DNA of 8,439 bases. It comes from an uncultured Clostridia bacterium. Its GTDB lineage: Bacteria > Bacillota > Clostridia > Oscillospirales > Butyricicoccaceae. This document shows, one piece after another, positions 1 through 5,682 of the stretch. The notes under the pieces are model-generated. The model ran no database searches. It had not been told where the DNA came from and saw only the letters and a program-made list of their open reading frames with translations. The stretch is from the NCBI GenBank assembly GCA_947856675.1, contig CANUCM010000084.1, forward strand, positions 1 to 8,439, written 5' to 3'. The first letter of the stretch is position 1. Each line of letters starts with the position of its first letter. Made by a program: the position numbers and the translations under genes.

Positions 1-187
1 CGGGCTCCATGATTTTCATATATTCCTCGTCGCTCTTGGCTTCGCGGGCTTTTTTCAAAAGCTCGACCGTTTCTTTCAGATGGGCGTTCGGGCGATCGAA
101 AATCCTGAAGCCATACTCGCGCACACGATTCTCTTCCGAAATAAACATCTGCACGAGCTGGTCATTTTTGTACTGATCAAAGGTCAT
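1..187 (-). CDS. Truncated protein of unknown function (N-terminal side not certain, C-terminus off the window)
   Basis: The minus strand is open from about position 250 to the window edge. From the ATG at 187-185 it gives 62 residues that read like a genuine soluble, charged, helical protein: it begins MTFDQYKNDQLVQMF and continues with a basic/acidic helix containing LKKAREAKSDEEY. Codon use resembles the neighbouring genes. I do not recognise the family. The start is doubtful: no Shine-Dalgarno sequence lies at a normal distance before this ATG, and the protein-like reading continues upstream (PDGGYRSDLS just before the Met). The true start may therefore lie beyond the point where this segment abuts the plus-strand amidohydrolase. 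The plus strand of the same stretch is also open in frame 2, but its translation is hydrophobic and unconvincing, as expected of an antisense shadow. The stop codon is outside the window. Confidence 0.55.
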   Translation of the reverse strand, partial: MTFDQYKNDQLVQMFISEENRVREYGFRIFDRPNAHLKETVELLKKAREAKSDEEYMKIMEP

Positions 188-240
188 GGAAAGATCAGAG
201 CGGTATCCGCCGTCAGGCAGTTGCCATTCTCGTTGACAAT

Positions 241-969
241 GTGGCAATGAAAGGCAATTTTAACCGCTCCGTCATGGATTATTATGCCGGAAAGCGCAAA
301 ATGCCCACGACGCATATGGGGATGTATTACCTGCTCGACAAGGCACTGACCGATGCCCGCGCCTATATGGAACAGGACAACCCGCCCTATCAGCAGAAGC
401 ACGCGGAATTTGCCGCCATGCTCCGCGGCGAAATCCCGTTCCTTGTCAATGCGTATGCGCAAATGGACATCGAATGCATCCTGCGCCTGGCCAAAAAGCA
501 CGGCTTCCGCCCGGTGTTCTGCGGCGCGTTCGCCATCGAACAGTGTGCCGAGCAGATCATGGACGCCGGCTATTATGCCGCCGTCGGTGAGTTTACTTAC
601 CTGTTTAATTATGTCAACTACAACACAAATCTCAAACGGTTGGTCGAGCTGTACCGCAAGGGGCTTCGCCTGTGCCTTGCAACCGGCGGCGAAGAAGGGT
701 ATCCTCCCGCCTATGATCAGCTGATGTGGTCAGCTGTCATGCTGCGCCAGGCCGGCGCCAGCGCACAGGAAGTTCTCGATATGATGACCATCCAGACGGC
801 CCGCGCGCTCGGTGTGGATCGCCTCGTCGGTTCCATTCGCGAAGGCAAGCAGGCGGATCTCATGATTTGCGCCGGCAACCCGGCCGAAAGTTACCGCAAC
901 CATGTCTGCGCAACCATTGTGGCCGGGCGGATCTCGTATCGAAAGGATGGTGAAACAGCATGCTTTTGA
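241..969 (+). CDS. Amidohydrolase-superfamily protein, 5'-truncated and lacking catalytic residues
   Basis: These 242 residues correspond to the C-terminal two thirds of the downstream amidohydrolase. The AMK, (T/R)xMG, LxxALTxARxYM-type helix, KKHG segment, TIxxARALGVDxxxGSIxxGKxADL and CATIxxGxI blocks align directly. Family members open with a small beta domain and an HxH metal motif; both are absent here. The frame is open back to a stop at 142-144 and homology to the paralogue fades at about 200, so the gene begins abruptly. GTG at 241 is the first possible start in frame and has no ribosome binding site. Against the paralogue, the conserved His of VHCEQ aligns with Asn70, the DHG His with a CGA stretch near residues 94-96, and the catalytic SDCP Asp with Gly149 of ATGGEEG. 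It is therefore probably catalytically dead or altered. It overlaps the next gene by 10 bases, which suggests translational coupling. It could be a pseudogene remnant or a non-catalytic partner cut by the junction upstream. Confidence 0.75.
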   Translation: MAMKGNFNRSVMDYYAGKRKMPTTHMGMYYLLDKALTDARAYMEQDNPPYQQKHAEFAAMLRGEIPFLVNAYAQMDIECILRLAKKHGFRPVFCGAFAIEQCAEQIMDAGYYAAVGEFTYLFNYVNYNTNLKRLVELYRKGLRLCLATGGEEGYPPAYDQLMWSAVMLRQAGASAQEVLDMMTIQTARALGVDRLVGSIREGKQADLMICAGNPAESYRNHVCATIVAGRISYRKDGETACF

Positions 970-2108
970 TTAAAGATGCAACTGTTTATACAATGGAAGA
1001 TTCCGGTGTTCTTGAAAACTGCAGCATTCTGGTGCGCGACGGAAAAATTGCCGCCATTGGCCCTGATCTTTGCGCGCCGGATGCCGAAGTGTTTGATGCC
1101 AAAGGCCTGTACGTTACGCCCGGACTGATAGACGCCCACTCTCACGCGGGCGGCATGAACACAAAAACCCTTGGCAACTCCGATGTGAATGAGGGCAGTG
1201 AACCCATCACGCCTCAAATCCAGGTCATTTACGGAATCGACATCCATTCTGACGAGTTTCAAAGCAACAAGCGCGCCGGCGTTACGGCGGTCTGCATTGC
1301 TCCCGGCAGCTCCAATGTCATCGGCGGTCAGGCGTTCGCCGCCAAAACCCACGGCCGCTGCATTTTTGACGCCGTGCTGAAAAATCCGTGCGCCATGAAG
1401 TGCGCTATGGGCGGAAGCCCCAAAGGCCATGGGCGCCGCGGCGGCTCTCCGCAGACCCGCATGGGCGTGGTTGCCATGCTCGACAACGAGCTGACAAAGG
1501 CCCGGGAATATTTAAACAAAAAAGAGGCTGCCAGGGACGCCTCGGAGCTTCCCGCCCCCGACGACAAGGCCGAAGCCCTCTTGCCCGTCCTCCGGCGCGA
1601 AATCCCCATCAAGGTCCACTGCGAACAGTTTGACATGGTCAGCGTGATTGAGCTGTCCAAAAAGCACAACATCCGCTACACCATCGATCACGGCTGGTCC
1701 AGCAACGTGTACCTCGATGAGCTGGTCGCCGGCGGCGGCCCGGTTTTGTTCGGGCCCATCGGCATCGCCGACTCCTACAGCGAGGCGGACGGCGGCGATG
1801 TCTTCCTGCTGAAGGGCATGGATGACAGCGGGCTTGACGTTTCCATCATCAGCGACTGCCCGGTGTACACCCCCGATCTGCTGATGATCACAGCCGGCGA
1901 AGCCGTACGCTACGGTCTTGATCCCGTGCGTGCACTGCGCATGCTGACCATCAATCCCGCACGTGCACTCGGCGTGGACGACCGCATTGGCTCCATCGCA
2001 GTCGGAAAAGACGCCGACTTTGCCATTTTCGAAGGCGAACCGGCCGTCGACTGTGCCGCACATGTGTGCTGCACCATCATTGACGGGCAGATCGTCTGGC
2101 AGAAATAA
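960..2108 (+). CDS. Metal-dependent amidohydrolase (imidazolonepropionase-like)
   Basis: This is a complete 382-residue cytosolic enzyme of the amidohydrolase superfamily, COG1228 type. An N-terminal beta segment (about 1-50, ending VTPGLIDA) leads into the HSH metal motif at His60 and His62. A core GVTAVCIAPGSSNVIGGQ follows at about 107-124. Other likely metal or catalytic residues are His220 (KVHCEQ), His244 (IDHGW) and Asp299 (SDCP). The C-terminal TINPARALGVDDRIGSIAVGKDADFAIF block (330-357) returns to the beta domain. All expected catalytic positions are present, so hydrolysis of an amide or cyclic amide is likely, but the substrate cannot be told from sequence; imidazolonepropionase, dihydroorotase-like or peptidase-like roles are all possible. 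The ATG at 960 lies inside the end of the upstream paralogue (overlap ATGCTTTTGA), with GGTGA and AAAGGA-like bases just upstream. A strong terminator follows the stop. Confidence 0.9.
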   Translation: MLLIKDATVYTMEDSGVLENCSILVRDGKIAAIGPDLCAPDAEVFDAKGLYVTPGLIDAHSHAGGMNTKTLGNSDVNEGSEPITPQIQVIYGIDIHSDEFQSNKRAGVTAVCIAPGSSNVIGGQAFAAKTHGRCIFDAVLKNPCAMKCAMGGSPKGHGRRGGSPQTRMGVVAMLDNELTKAREYLNKKEAARDASELPAPDDKAEALLPVLRREIPIKVHCEQFDMVSVIELSKKHNIRYTIDHGWSSNVYLDELVAGGGPVLFGPIGIADSYSEADGGDVFLLKGMDDSGLDVSIISDCPVYTPDLLMITAGEAVRYGLDPVRALRMLTINPARALGVDDRIGSIAVGKDADFAIFEGEPAVDCAAHVCCTIIDGQIVWQK

Positions 2109-2121
2109 CCGCACAACCCAC

Positions 2122-2156
2122 AAAACGGCCGCAGGCAAAAGCCCGCGGCCGTTTTT
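2122..2156 (+). terminator. Rho-independent terminator after the amidohydrolase pair
   Basis: AAAACGGCCGC at 2122-2132 pairs with GCGGCCGTTTT at 2144-2154. The inner GGC-AAAA-GCC extends the stem after one A/C mismatch. The GC-rich arm is followed by a run of T (2152-2156). It starts 13 bases after the stop codon of the amidohydrolase, so it should end that transcript. Confidence 0.9.
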
Positions 2157-2173
2157 GCGCACAGTACACAATA

Positions 2174-2203
2174 TTGACGCTGCAATATTCCGGGGTATAC
2201 AAT
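2174..2203 (+). promoter_or_regulatory. Candidate sigma-A promoter for the PNPOx-like and macro-domain genes
   Basis: TTGACG (2174-2179) resembles a -35 box. TATACA (2196-2201, spacing 16) or TACAAT (2198-2203, spacing 18) can serve as the -10. It lies between a terminator and a gene with a strong ribosome binding site, where a promoter is needed. CAATATT occurs twice (2169-2175 and 2183-2189), overlapping and flanking the -35, and could be a protein-binding site; this is speculative. Confidence 0.55.
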
Positions 2204-2228
2204 AAAGAAAAACAAGGAGGGATATTTT

Positions 2229-2621
2229 ATGGAAGAAGTTTATCGGTTTTTAAAAGAGTGCGGCACTTATTACCTGTCCACCATGGACGGAAACCAGCCC
2301 CGCGTTCGCCCCTTCGGCACCATTGATCTGTACCGCGGCCAGCTCACCATTCAAACCGGGCGGAAAAAAGATGTGGCGCAGCAAATGCTGACAAATCCCA
2401 ACGTCGAAATCTGTGCCTTTAACGGAACCCGCTGGCTCCGCCTGGCCGCAAAGGCTGTTGAGGTCCCCGGGCAGGAAGCTCAGGAGCACATGCTGGATGC
2501 CTATCCCAATCTGCGCGCCATGTACGCTCCCGGTGACGGCAACACCATGATTCTTGCGCTGACACAGGTTTCTGCCACCTTCTCCTCCTTTACCGAGCCC
2601 AGCCGTACCGTTACGTTTTAA
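2229..2621 (+). CDS. Pyridoxamine 5'-phosphate oxidase-like FMN-binding protein
   Basis: This 130-residue protein has the length and pattern of the small split-barrel flavoproteins (PNPOx-like, NimC/NimA type). The first strand pair holds YYLSTMDGNQPRVRPFG (14-30), the usual opening of the FMN barrel. The second block is TGRKKDVAQQM (43-53) with NPNVEIC (57-63), then WLRL near 69-72 and a C-terminal strand. In this family such proteins bind FMN (or F420 in actinobacteria) as dimers and act as small reductases or oxidases; the substrate is unknown. The ATG at 2229 is well supported by AAGGAGG at 2214-2220 with 8 bases of spacing. It is separated from the following macro-domain gene by only about 39 bases containing a 10-bp palindrome (CCCGGCCGGG, 2627-2636) and no T-run, so the two are probably co-transcribed. 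Confidence 0.87.
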   Translation: MEEVYRFLKECGTYYLSTMDGNQPRVRPFGTIDLYRGQLTIQTGRKKDVAQQMLTNPNVEICAFNGTRWLRLAAKAVEVPGQEAQEHMLDAYPNLRAMYAPGDGNTMILALTQVSATFSSFTEPSRTVTF

Positions 2622-2645
2622 TTTTGCCCGGCCGGGGCTTGTGTG

Positions 2646-2653
2646 AGAGGAGA
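2646..2653 (+). promoter_or_regulatory. Ribosome binding site that sets a TTG start
   Basis: AGAGGAGA lies 7 bases before TTG at 2661. The in-frame GTG at 2643 overlaps the ribosome binding site itself and has none of its own, so TTG at 2661 is the better start for the macro-domain gene. Macro-domain proteins normally begin just before the strand seen here (PFYIVQNDIT), which agrees. Confidence 0.65.
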
Positions 2654-2660
2654 TGGCAGT

Positions 2661-3581
2661 TTGCCTTTTTACATTGTGCAAAATGATATTACCGGCATGC
2701 ATGTCGATGCTATTGTCAACGCCGCCAACGAAAGCCTGCTGGGCGGCGGGGGCGTGGACGGCGCCATTCACCGCGCTGCCGGACCGGAGCTGCTCCGGGA
2801 GTGCCGCACCCTGGGCGGCTGCAAAACCGGGCAGGCCAAAATTACAAAGGGCTACCGCCTTCCGGCCCGATTTGTCATCCATACGGTAGGGCCCATCTGG
2901 CGAGGCGGCACACACGGCGAGCAATCACTTCTGACATCCGCCTACCGTTCTTCGCTGGAGCTCGCCCTTGCCCACGGATGCAAAAGCGTGGCTTTTCCTC
3001 TTATTTCCTCCGGCGCCTACGCTTACCCTGCCGACCAGGCTCTGGCCGTGGCGGTCAATACCATCGGGGAGTTTCTGCTCCTGCACGATATGACGGTCAG
3101 CCTGGTCATTTTTGACAGGCCGGCTTACTCTGTCGGCAGCCAGCTGTTTTCGCGCCTTTCCGCTTACATCCGCAGCCGCTGCGCAGCTGCAGACAGCGCT
3201 GCCCCGACCGCTCTCTCTCCCGCCCCGCCTGCAGCGCGCCCGGATGAGAACTTCCGCCGGCTGCTGCAGCAAAAAATGGATGAGAAAAATATTTCCGTCC
3301 CCCTTTTCTGCAAAAAAGCCAACCTCGGGCACGGCGCACTTGCCGGTTTTTGCACGAATTCCGGGCCCCGCCCTTCCAAAGGCCTTATATGGGCTTTTGC
3401 CATTGCTCTTGAGCTTTCCCCCGAAGAGGCCTGCAGAATGCTTTGCGGTGCGGGCACCCCCTTTTGTTCCGCAGATCCGCGCGACGCCATTGTGGAATAT
3501 TTCATAACACAGCAAAATTACAATATTTTTGAGATCAACGCAGCTCTTTTTGCTTTTGACCAAAGCCAGCTCGGCAGCTGA
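2661..3581 (+). CDS. Macro-domain ADP-ribose-processing protein with C-terminal HTH-like domain
   Basis: Starting at TTG 2661 this is 306 residues. Residues 1 to about 170 form a macro domain of the YmdB/MacroD (O-acetyl-ADP-ribose deacetylase, Appr-1''-pase) class: NDIT (8-11), DAIVNAANESLLGGGGVDGAIHRAAG split into the Asn loop (20-23) and the Gly-rich loop with catalytic Asp33, HTVGP (73-77) and the PLISSGAYAYP loop (112-122). These residues are conserved in enzymes that remove ADP-ribose from proteins or O-acetyl-ADP-ribose, so it is probably active. An Ala/Pro-rich linker (about 173-193) leads to a second domain of about 110 residues: a helical FRRLLQQKMDEKN start, a lone RPSKGLIWAFAIALELSPEEACRMLCGAG stretch read here as HTH-like, and a DAIVEYFITQQNYNIFEINAALFAF tail. 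From memory, this tail also follows macro domains in other Clostridia and is labelled HTH or XRE-like. It may bind nucleic acid or act as an adaptor. It probably shares the transcript of the PNPOx-like gene. Confidence 0.88.
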   Translation: MPFYIVQNDITGMHVDAIVNAANESLLGGGGVDGAIHRAAGPELLRECRTLGGCKTGQAKITKGYRLPARFVIHTVGPIWRGGTHGEQSLLTSAYRSSLELALAHGCKSVAFPLISSGAYAYPADQALAVAVNTIGEFLLLHDMTVSLVIFDRPAYSVGSQLFSRLSAYIRSRCAAADSAAPTALSPAPPAARPDENFRRLLQQKMDEKNISVPLFCKKANLGHGALAGFCTNSGPRPSKGLIWAFAIALELSPEEACRMLCGAGTPFCSADPRDAIVEYFITQQNYNIFEINAALFAFDQSQLGS

Positions 3582-3604
3582 CGCACACCCGGAAGAAATT
3601 TTTT

Positions 3605-3630
3605 CTTTTTTTCTGCACTTTTTTTCTGCA
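3605..3630 (+). repeat. Perfect 13-bp tandem repeat, T-rich
   Basis: CTTTTTTTCTGCA occurs twice back to back (3605-3617 and 3618-3630) in the gap between the macro-domain and PepSY-like genes. A weak A/T hairpin (AAGAAA 3593-3598 with TTTCTT 3602-3607) precedes it and runs into the first T tract, so the region may also act as a poor terminator. The repeat probably arose by slippage or local duplication. Confidence 0.8.
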
Positions 3631-3652
3631 ATAAACCGGGCCGGTGAAGCAT

Positions 3653-3672
3653 TATAAAGATGAGAGGATAAT
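3653..3672 (+). promoter_or_regulatory. Possible -10 elements for the PepSY-like gene
   Basis: TATAAA (3653-3658) and GATAAT (3667-3672) lie within 50 bases of the start at 3701. No convincing -35 box is visible at the right distance from either. Just upstream, ACCGG-G-CCGGT (3635-3645) is a short inverted repeat that could be an operator or chance. Confidence 0.3.
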
Positions 3673-3700
3673 TGAAACCCAAATACGGAGGAATGCCTTA

Positions 3701-4012
3701 ATGTGGAAAACCCTGAGCACAAAAGTCCGCGCCCTGATTATTGCCGCCATTGTGCTGGTTGTCATCCTGGCCGCCGTGCTGATTGGCTCGCTGATTCTGC
3801 GGGTCGACGTCGCAGAAGCCCGTGAAGCCGCGCTGGCCGCCGCCGGAGGCGGAGAAGTTGTTTCCCAGGAAATCGACCTGGAAGGGCTTTGGAGCGAGTA
3901 CAGCTTTGACATTGTCGACGGCGATACATGGTATGAAATAGAAGTCAACGCCTTTGGCCGAGTGACCAGCCTGGAAAGCAAGCAGGGCGGATACAACAGC
4001 TACAAGCATTAA
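3701..4012 (+). CDS. Small membrane-anchored protein with PepSY-like domain
   Basis: This protein has 103 residues. A short basic N-terminus (MWKTLSTKVR) precedes one strongly hydrophobic segment at about 11-33, which should be an uncleaved signal anchor leaving the rest outside the membrane. Residues from about 36 to 95 resemble a single PepSY repeat: the helix DVAEAREAALAAAG is followed by strands ending YEIEVNAFGRVTSLESK. PepSY domains are found on secreted or membrane proteins and are thought to modulate peptidases or bind envelope components; no specific role can be assigned. The start at 3701 is chosen over an in-frame upstream start at 3644 because GGAGG (3687-3691) sits 9 bases before it and the membrane segment then follows normally. 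It ends 8 bases before a strong terminator. Confidence 0.78.
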   Translation: MWKTLSTKVRALIIAAIVLVVILAAVLIGSLILRVDVAEAREAALAAAGGGEVVSQEIDLEGLWSEYSFDIVDGDTWYEIEVNAFGRVTSLESKQGGYNSYKH

Positions 4013-4020
4013 AGCTCACA

Positions 4021-4050
4021 AAAAAACGCCGGGACACACCGGCGTTTTTT
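4021..4050. terminator. Symmetric, probably bidirectional terminator
   Basis: AAAAAACGCCGG (4021-4032) pairs perfectly with CCGGCGTTTTTT (4039-4050) around a 6-base loop. A runs on one side and T runs on the other make it work in both directions. It lies between the plus-strand PepSY-like gene (stop at 4012) and the minus-strand flavodoxin gene (stop at 4125), so it probably serves both. The 74 bases from 4051 to 4124 hold no feature I can identify. Confidence 0.9.
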
Positions 4051-4124
4051 ATTGCCCTGCACGCTGCGGCATCCTGCCCGGCCTCTGCATCTCTGCCTGC
4101 CGGCCTGCCAAAGAAGGCTTTTCT

Positions 4125-4583
4125 TCAGTCGTGCACATTTTGCACCCGAAGGTTTTGGAAAAAGCTGCGGGCGTTTTCCAAATCCTGCCGGTTGGGGCGG
4201 CCCTTTGCAATTCCGCCCACCAGTTTGAATGGCCCGAAGGTGTCATATCCTTTGCAGGAAAACTCCCCCAACACCGGACAACCCTTTTCTTCGGCCACTT
4301 TCGCCACAGCCTTCGCACCGCTGCCGCGGGCTCCGCCGTAAGTGTAAACGAAAAAAACCGGCTTACCCGCGGGCAGGTACTGCCGAGCAAACTCCACCAT
4401 GGTTTTGTGAAACTCCATCCCATAAATGCCCGAAGCCAGGCCGACGCAGTCGTATTCCTCCAGGCAAGCCGGCTGCCGGGCAGTCACATCAAAAAGCTCT
4501 GCCCGGCCTTCCCCGGCCATTGCTTTTACTACCTTCAAGGTGTTTCCGTGGTGCTTTGAATAATAACAAATCGCTGTTTTCAT
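4125..4583 (-). CDS. Flavodoxin-fold protein
   Basis: This complete 152-residue cytosolic protein has flavodoxin features. The first strand and phosphate loop are AICYYSKHHGNTLKVV (4-19; the YSKHHGNT loop binds the FMN phosphate in this fold). The second cofactor loop is ASGIYGMEFH (50-59) and the third is VYTYGGARGSG (79-89). The C-terminus has a KGYDTFGPFKLVGGIAKGRPN region typical of short flavodoxin-like proteins that may act as FMN-dependent electron carriers or quinone/flavin reductases. Its ATG at 4583-4581 overlaps the stop of the upstream dehydrogenase gene by 4 bases (ATGA), with a GGGGGAG ribosome binding site just ahead, so the two are translationally coupled. It is the last gene of the minus-strand set; the hairpin at 4021-4050 should end the transcript. 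Its partner and substrate are unknown. Confidence 0.87.
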   Translation of the reverse strand: MKTAICYYSKHHGNTLKVVKAMAGEGRAELFDVTARQPACLEEYDCVGLASGIYGMEFHKTMVEFARQYLPAGKPVFFVYTYGGARGSGAKAVAKVAEEKGCPVLGEFSCKGYDTFGPFKLVGGIAKGRPNRQDLENARSFFQNLRVQNVHD

Positions 4584-5293
4584 TGTTTCTCCCCCTCAAG
4601 CACCCAGCCAAAGTCCTTGTGATAGATCATCTGCCGGGTCATGCCCCCGTCGATACAGATGTTTTCCCCGGTGATAAAGTCCGCCTTGTCCGAGCATAAG
4701 TACAGCACCATCTCGGCAATGTCCTGCGGCCTTCCCACCCGGCCCACAGGCTGCTGTGCGGCATCAGAGCCTTCGTACACAGTTCCGCCTGTTTCAATCC
4801 AGCCGGGCGAAATGGAGTTTACGCGCACGCGGCCGGCAAAGCTCACCGCCAAAGCGTGCGTCAGGGCGAAAATACCGCCTTTTGCCGCCGTATAGCTCTC
4901 GGTTTGGGGCTGGCTCATCCGATCCCGGGAAGATGAAATATTTACAATGGCTGCGCCGGGCGCAAACCGGTCGGCAAACAGCTTGGTCAGATAAAAGGGC
5001 GCCGTCACCCCCACACGCAGTGCATAATTAAACTCCTCATAAGTGCACTCGCCGATTCCCTTCATCATGGGCGGGGCATTATTGATGAGATAGTCCACAC
5101 GCCCATAATCCGCAAGAACCTTTCGGGCAAAACCTTCCAGGACCTGCTTGTCTGCAAGATCACCCACATAATCGCCGCCAGGGCATGCATCGATAACGCA
5201 CACCCTCGCCCCTTCCCTGCGGAACCCCTCCGCAATGGCTTTTCCGATGCCCTTTGCGCCGCCCGTGATGACGGCAACCTTGTTTTGAAACAT
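4580..5293 (-). CDS. Short-chain dehydrogenase/reductase (SDR), NAD(P)-dependent
   Basis: This complete 237-residue classical SDR has a Rossmann glycine motif TGGAKGIG at 10-17. Asp35 at the end of the second strand favours NAD over NADP. NNAP (71-74) stands where NNAG is usual. The catalytic region has Ser120-122, Tyr134 and Lys138 in the S...YxxxK pattern. SPGWIETGG and GENICIDGGMTRQM near the end are typical of the family. The substrate is not predictable; such proteins reduce or oxidise alcohols, ketones or sugar derivatives. The ATG at 5293-5291 has AGGAGGG (5297-5303) close upstream. That ribosome binding site overlaps the stop codon of the preceding TIGR04076 gene (5302-5304), so the genes are tightly linked. 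It overlaps the flavodoxin gene by 4 bases. The electron source or sink could be the flavodoxin, but this is inference from order only. Confidence 0.9.
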   Translation of the reverse strand: MFQNKVAVITGGAKGIGKAIAEGFRREGARVCVIDACPGGDYVGDLADKQVLEGFARKVLADYGRVDYLINNAPPMMKGIGECTYEEFNYALRVGVTAPFYLTKLFADRFAPGAAIVNISSSRDRMSQPQTESYTAAKGGIFALTHALAVSFAGRVRVNSISPGWIETGGTVYEGSDAAQQPVGRVGRPQDIAEMVLYLCSDKADFITGENICIDGGMTRQMIYHKDFGWVLEGEKQ

Positions 5294-5301
5294 ATTCCCT
5301 C

Positions 5302-5616
5302 CTACTCTGCCTCCTCGTCCAGCGCCTCCACCAGAAAACTCACCGGCCGAAACCCGTCATTGCATGAAAGCATGACGGATTTCGGATTTTTCATCCAGCC
5401 GCCGTAAAAGTCCTCTCCGCCATGGCTCAGCGCCAGCACAAAGGGAGAGAGTGTGTCCCAGGCGCTTTGGCAAAAGCCTTCCGGTTTTTGCCAGCCGTTG
5501 GCAATAAAGCTCTGCCCTTCCTCCATGGCACAGGCGTCAGCAGGTGTATTTTCATACCGGGCCATAAGGTCCCCGTACCGGCTGATACGCATCACGGTAA
5601 TTCTGCATTTTTTCAT
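5302..5616 (-). CDS. TIGR04076-family protein
   Basis: The start at ATG 5616 gives 104 residues, close to the usual 90-100 of the TIGR04076 family. Family hallmarks as I recall them are visible: an N-terminal MKK-ITV strand, EEGQSFI (32-38), KPEGFCQSAWDTLSPFVLAL (44-63) followed by SHGG, then GWMKNPKSVMLSCNDGFRPVSF (73-94). Cys4, Cys29, Cys49 and Cys85 are present; the two in the conserved KPEGFC and SCNDGFRP segments may matter for metal or redox function, though the family has no established function that I know of. Another ATG 21 bases upstream (5637) lacks a ribosome binding site. The chosen start has GGGGGTG (5622-5628) five bases before it. It sits between the AlkZ-related gene and the dehydrogenase gene in a probable four-gene operon. 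Confidence in the family is good; the role is unknown. Confidence 0.82.
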   Translation of the reverse strand: MKKCRITVMRISRYGDLMARYENTPADACAMEEGQSFIANGWQKPEGFCQSAWDTLSPFVLALSHGGEDFYGGWMKNPKSVMLSCNDGFRPVSFLVEALDEEAE

Positions 5617-5644
5617 ATCCACACCCCCGCGGTACATGGTGTCT

Positions 5645-5669
5645 CAAACCGGCCGCAGCCTTCGGTTTG
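5645..5669. repeat. Inverted repeat in the intergenic gap between AlkZ-related and TIGR04076 genes
   Basis: CAAACCG (5645-5651) pairs with CGGTTTG (5663-5669), 7 bp with an 11-base loop. It lies in the 66-base gap between the two minus-strand genes. There is no T-run after it in the reading direction, so it looks less like a terminator than an mRNA stability or attenuation element, or chance. Confidence 0.4.
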
Positions 5670-5682
5670 CGGATTTCCCCGC

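Noticed and set aside
2..247. Plus-strand frame 2 open reading across the left edge
   Set aside because: It has no start signal and its translation is a hydrophobic, Phe/Leu-rich antisense image of the more convincing minus-strand reading. It also ends without joining the amidohydrolase frame.
1512..2171. 219-residue minus-strand open frame opposite the intact amidohydrolase
   Set aside because: It starts inside the terminator hairpin and lies antisense to well-conserved catalytic blocks, so it is a shadow frame.
2627..2636. CCCGGCCGGG palindrome as a terminator between the PNPOx-like and macro-domain genes
   Set aside because: It has no loop large enough for a stable RNA hairpin and no following T run; it is likely chance in GC-rich DNA.
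3593..3612. A/T hairpin with T run after the macro-domain gene as a true terminator
   Set aside because: The stem is only six A/T-rich pairs and unlikely to stop polymerase efficiently. It is mentioned under the tandem repeat but not called as a terminator.
3605..3630. The 13-bp direct repeat as the start of a CRISPR-like array or integration site
   Set aside because: There are only two copies with no spacers, and no cas, integrase or transposase gene lies nearby.
2925..3722. 265-residue minus-strand open frame opposite the macro-domain gene
   Set aside because: It has Gly/Ala/Lys-rich low-complexity sequence and no ribosome binding site, and it covers a clear macro domain and the T-rich repeat.
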